Source: a virus. Taken from it: 30,580 bases of DNA. The stretch is taken from IMG/VR virus record IMGVR_UViG_3300017963_000173, positions 1 to 30,580 of that record. One strand, written 5' to 3'. Each line of letters starts with the position of its first letter. Within the stretch, counting starts at the first letter, position 1. Of the stretch, positions 30,201-30,580 are shown one piece after another. Made by a program: the position numbers and the translations under genes. The notes under the pieces are model-generated. The model was not told where the DNA came from. It saw only the letters and a list, made by a program, of their open reading frames with translations, and did no database searches.

Positions 30201-30580
30201 AACTATATCATGGATTTCCAAGAGTTTATGAGTGCATCCATGGCTGATACTGGCTTGATGAAAATCATATTAAAGTATAATCGCGGTGAAAAACTATTAA
30301 AGCAAGAAGTAGCCAAATTAGACGCAGCTAGAATAAATCCTAAAATTTGGGGTGAGAGAATAGAAACGCAGTTTAGACGTTATGGCGACACTGAAGATAT
30401 TTTTAGTAATTTTCATGCATGGGATGATATTGATGCCAAAAGACAGTTTGCAATTGGGATTAATACAGATGTGCGTAAATCTATATTATTACCTGATGCT
30501 TTTAGTAAACCACTTAGCTTGCAAAATCCTGTGCCATCATTGCTGGGTCAATTTTTATCTTATGTTTTTGAAGCATCTAA
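27225..30580 (+). CDS. Internal virion protein (gp16-like), N-terminal part
   Basis: ATG at 27225 overlaps the previous stop by eight bases. The frame is open to the window end and continues at bases 1-625 after removing the overlap, giving 1285 residues, near the size of T7 gp16 (about 1320). It shows Ala/Gly-rich hydrophobic stretches near residues 185-230, a long charged coiled coil around residues 490-700 (QEKAKLENKILKGEIPENLY type sequence), then amphipathic segments (WTMLGNVPILMLTEFATPLF). An N-terminal transglycosylase domain like that of T7 gp16 was not recognised. Expected role: core protein spanning the inner membrane during genome entry. Confidence 0.82.
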   Translation, partial: MTDETKDFDQQVEKNTGINPTPTLNFYPDLVLPNQKPLGLIPASIYRPQYKKPPTFGETAAAAFREANPVYNAAKLAIGLFRDRLTVEEGFDPIAEGLLDDVPPEYYSTILQYGNRFDASEARKNVLQEIEDKQTLENSGFIARNVSYFGANIADPTNFIPLTVMAKYANVSKGAWMGAIDTAKTMGPFFAIQNAVIYGAKETEGVEEWATQTLIDSFFAASFGGALGAYASRNLIKNTANAKAFFKAMHNDVDIKMQIDKSGKFIKNKAVPIPGSNVSAATVNEIQQILDSGTVSFKDSKTIKNVFGSASPIVRGVTSEFETVQKLVSELYPHTFELAGGNPDLIPNNAAATVVKYWRGLNESVLIDIRQDWMDSLGLSGPFKGTQAAIGSWSGKFQSYEQYSEAVAKSFRRGFIPIDGNEMVAKSAKKIEEKVFKPLLKEIKRIYPDFKETQFTNINNYLMRIYNKSKILTDPEGFINTLVNEFTKTNEKIKVIRQPIDNLNVQLKQTRAYIKELENQAVRPRAKRVSETEKELKKINEQIAAEQTKANSLFGGDSAQKRDYLDRVLNPLTAKAKQLEDVLRKFDTKEIKQFRQELSQAKESRKNIKEQILIEQRKINKMIEDGEVGLDMLDGKPNLTPEQIKQIREINKPISELEAEIKAAKDSKTKAKLKEKLKQEKAKLENKILKGEIPENLYYYTAKGAKLYNPDAMPNLRKVRDKQEILNSAQATRDTILQLNPEQLTAETFDQVISGGNNPFKARTLLVNDAAIENYLVNDIEALSSIYTSKVSKRIYLDDVLKRYGSNATEGMDGINRFLNAEYKAKEAEILKQKPSDARAKELKRLKKSLDDNVKYLGDMYKTYQGTYADRDSGLARTADSVKKLSVWTMLGNVPILMLTEFATPLFNYTFNSYIKDGLVNSVKRLSKFSKSTDSAYSRGLFSDAALCTNRFIGNKFQALMGFGSEYNYTPKTGIEKTIDYLAAFSQNVSGANYIMDFQEFMSASMADTGLMKIILKYNRGEKLLKQEVAKLDAARINPKIWGERIETQFRRYGDTEDIFSNFHAWDDIDAKRQFAIGINTDVRKSILLPDAFSKPLSLQNPVPSLLGQFLSYVFEAS
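30458..30580. repeat. Terminal overlap, right copy
   Basis: Exact copy of bases 1-123. Joining 30457 to 1 closes a 30,457 bp circle and restores a 1285-codon gene. Confidence 0.95.

Noticed and set aside
1-30580. Integrase, attachment site, tRNA, CRISPR array or insertion sequence
   Set aside because: No tyrosine or serine recombinase motifs, cloverleaf-like sequence, regularly spaced repeats or transposase were seen; temperate lifestyle is not supported.

Overview
The window is one complete genome of a small podovirus (T7-like virion plan) that infects a bacterium. It is written linearly with a 123-base overlap: bases 1-123 are repeated exactly at 30458-30580, and a long internal virion protein gene reads in frame across that join. 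The unique circle is therefore 30,457 bp. Base composition is low, roughly 36% G+C by eye. Genes are tightly packed with many TAATG and ATGA overlaps, purine-rich ribosome binding sites and sigma70-like promoters. No integrase, tRNA, CRISPR array or insertion sequence was seen. The host cannot be named from the sequence.

Late block (+ strand, about 12.5 kb to the end, then across the join to 4.2 kb): a promoter near 12765-12793, a coiled-coil microprotein, a tandem ribbon-helix-helix-like protein, a probable small terminase, a TTG-start portal, a Bbp19-like protein, scaffold and major capsid. These are followed by fibre and decoration proteins, tail tubular A-like and B-like proteins and three internal virion (core) proteins. 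After the join come a fibre with a T7 gp17-type N-terminus, small basic proteins, a lysozyme-like protein and the large terminase.

Early/accessory block (about 4.2-12.5 kb, mostly - strand): small membrane proteins, two small ribbon-helix-helix-like regulators, a VRR-NUC nuclease, a lipoprotein plus a cytosine-C5 DNA methyltransferase on +, a 676-residue replication initiator with two winged-helix domains, an ERF single-strand-annealing recombinase and several microproteins. No DNA polymerase, RNA polymerase or helicase gene is recognisable. Replication therefore appears to rely on host enzymes recruited by the initiator, with ERF and VRR-NUC processing recombination intermediates.

The strongest unexplained signal is a 7-base word, GGGGGTG (CACCCCC on the other strand). 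It occurs 36 times around the circle (20 on +, 16 on -), where chance predicts less than one. It falls in different codon frames, on both strands relative to transcription, and also between genes. Other notable signals are iteron-like repeats beside an A+T-rich tract inside the initiator gene (a lambda-style origin candidate), strong depletion of GATC (5 sites), a parS-like palindrome between two late genes, two families of duplicated virion domains, and several operator-like inverted repeats beside small regulator or membrane genes.
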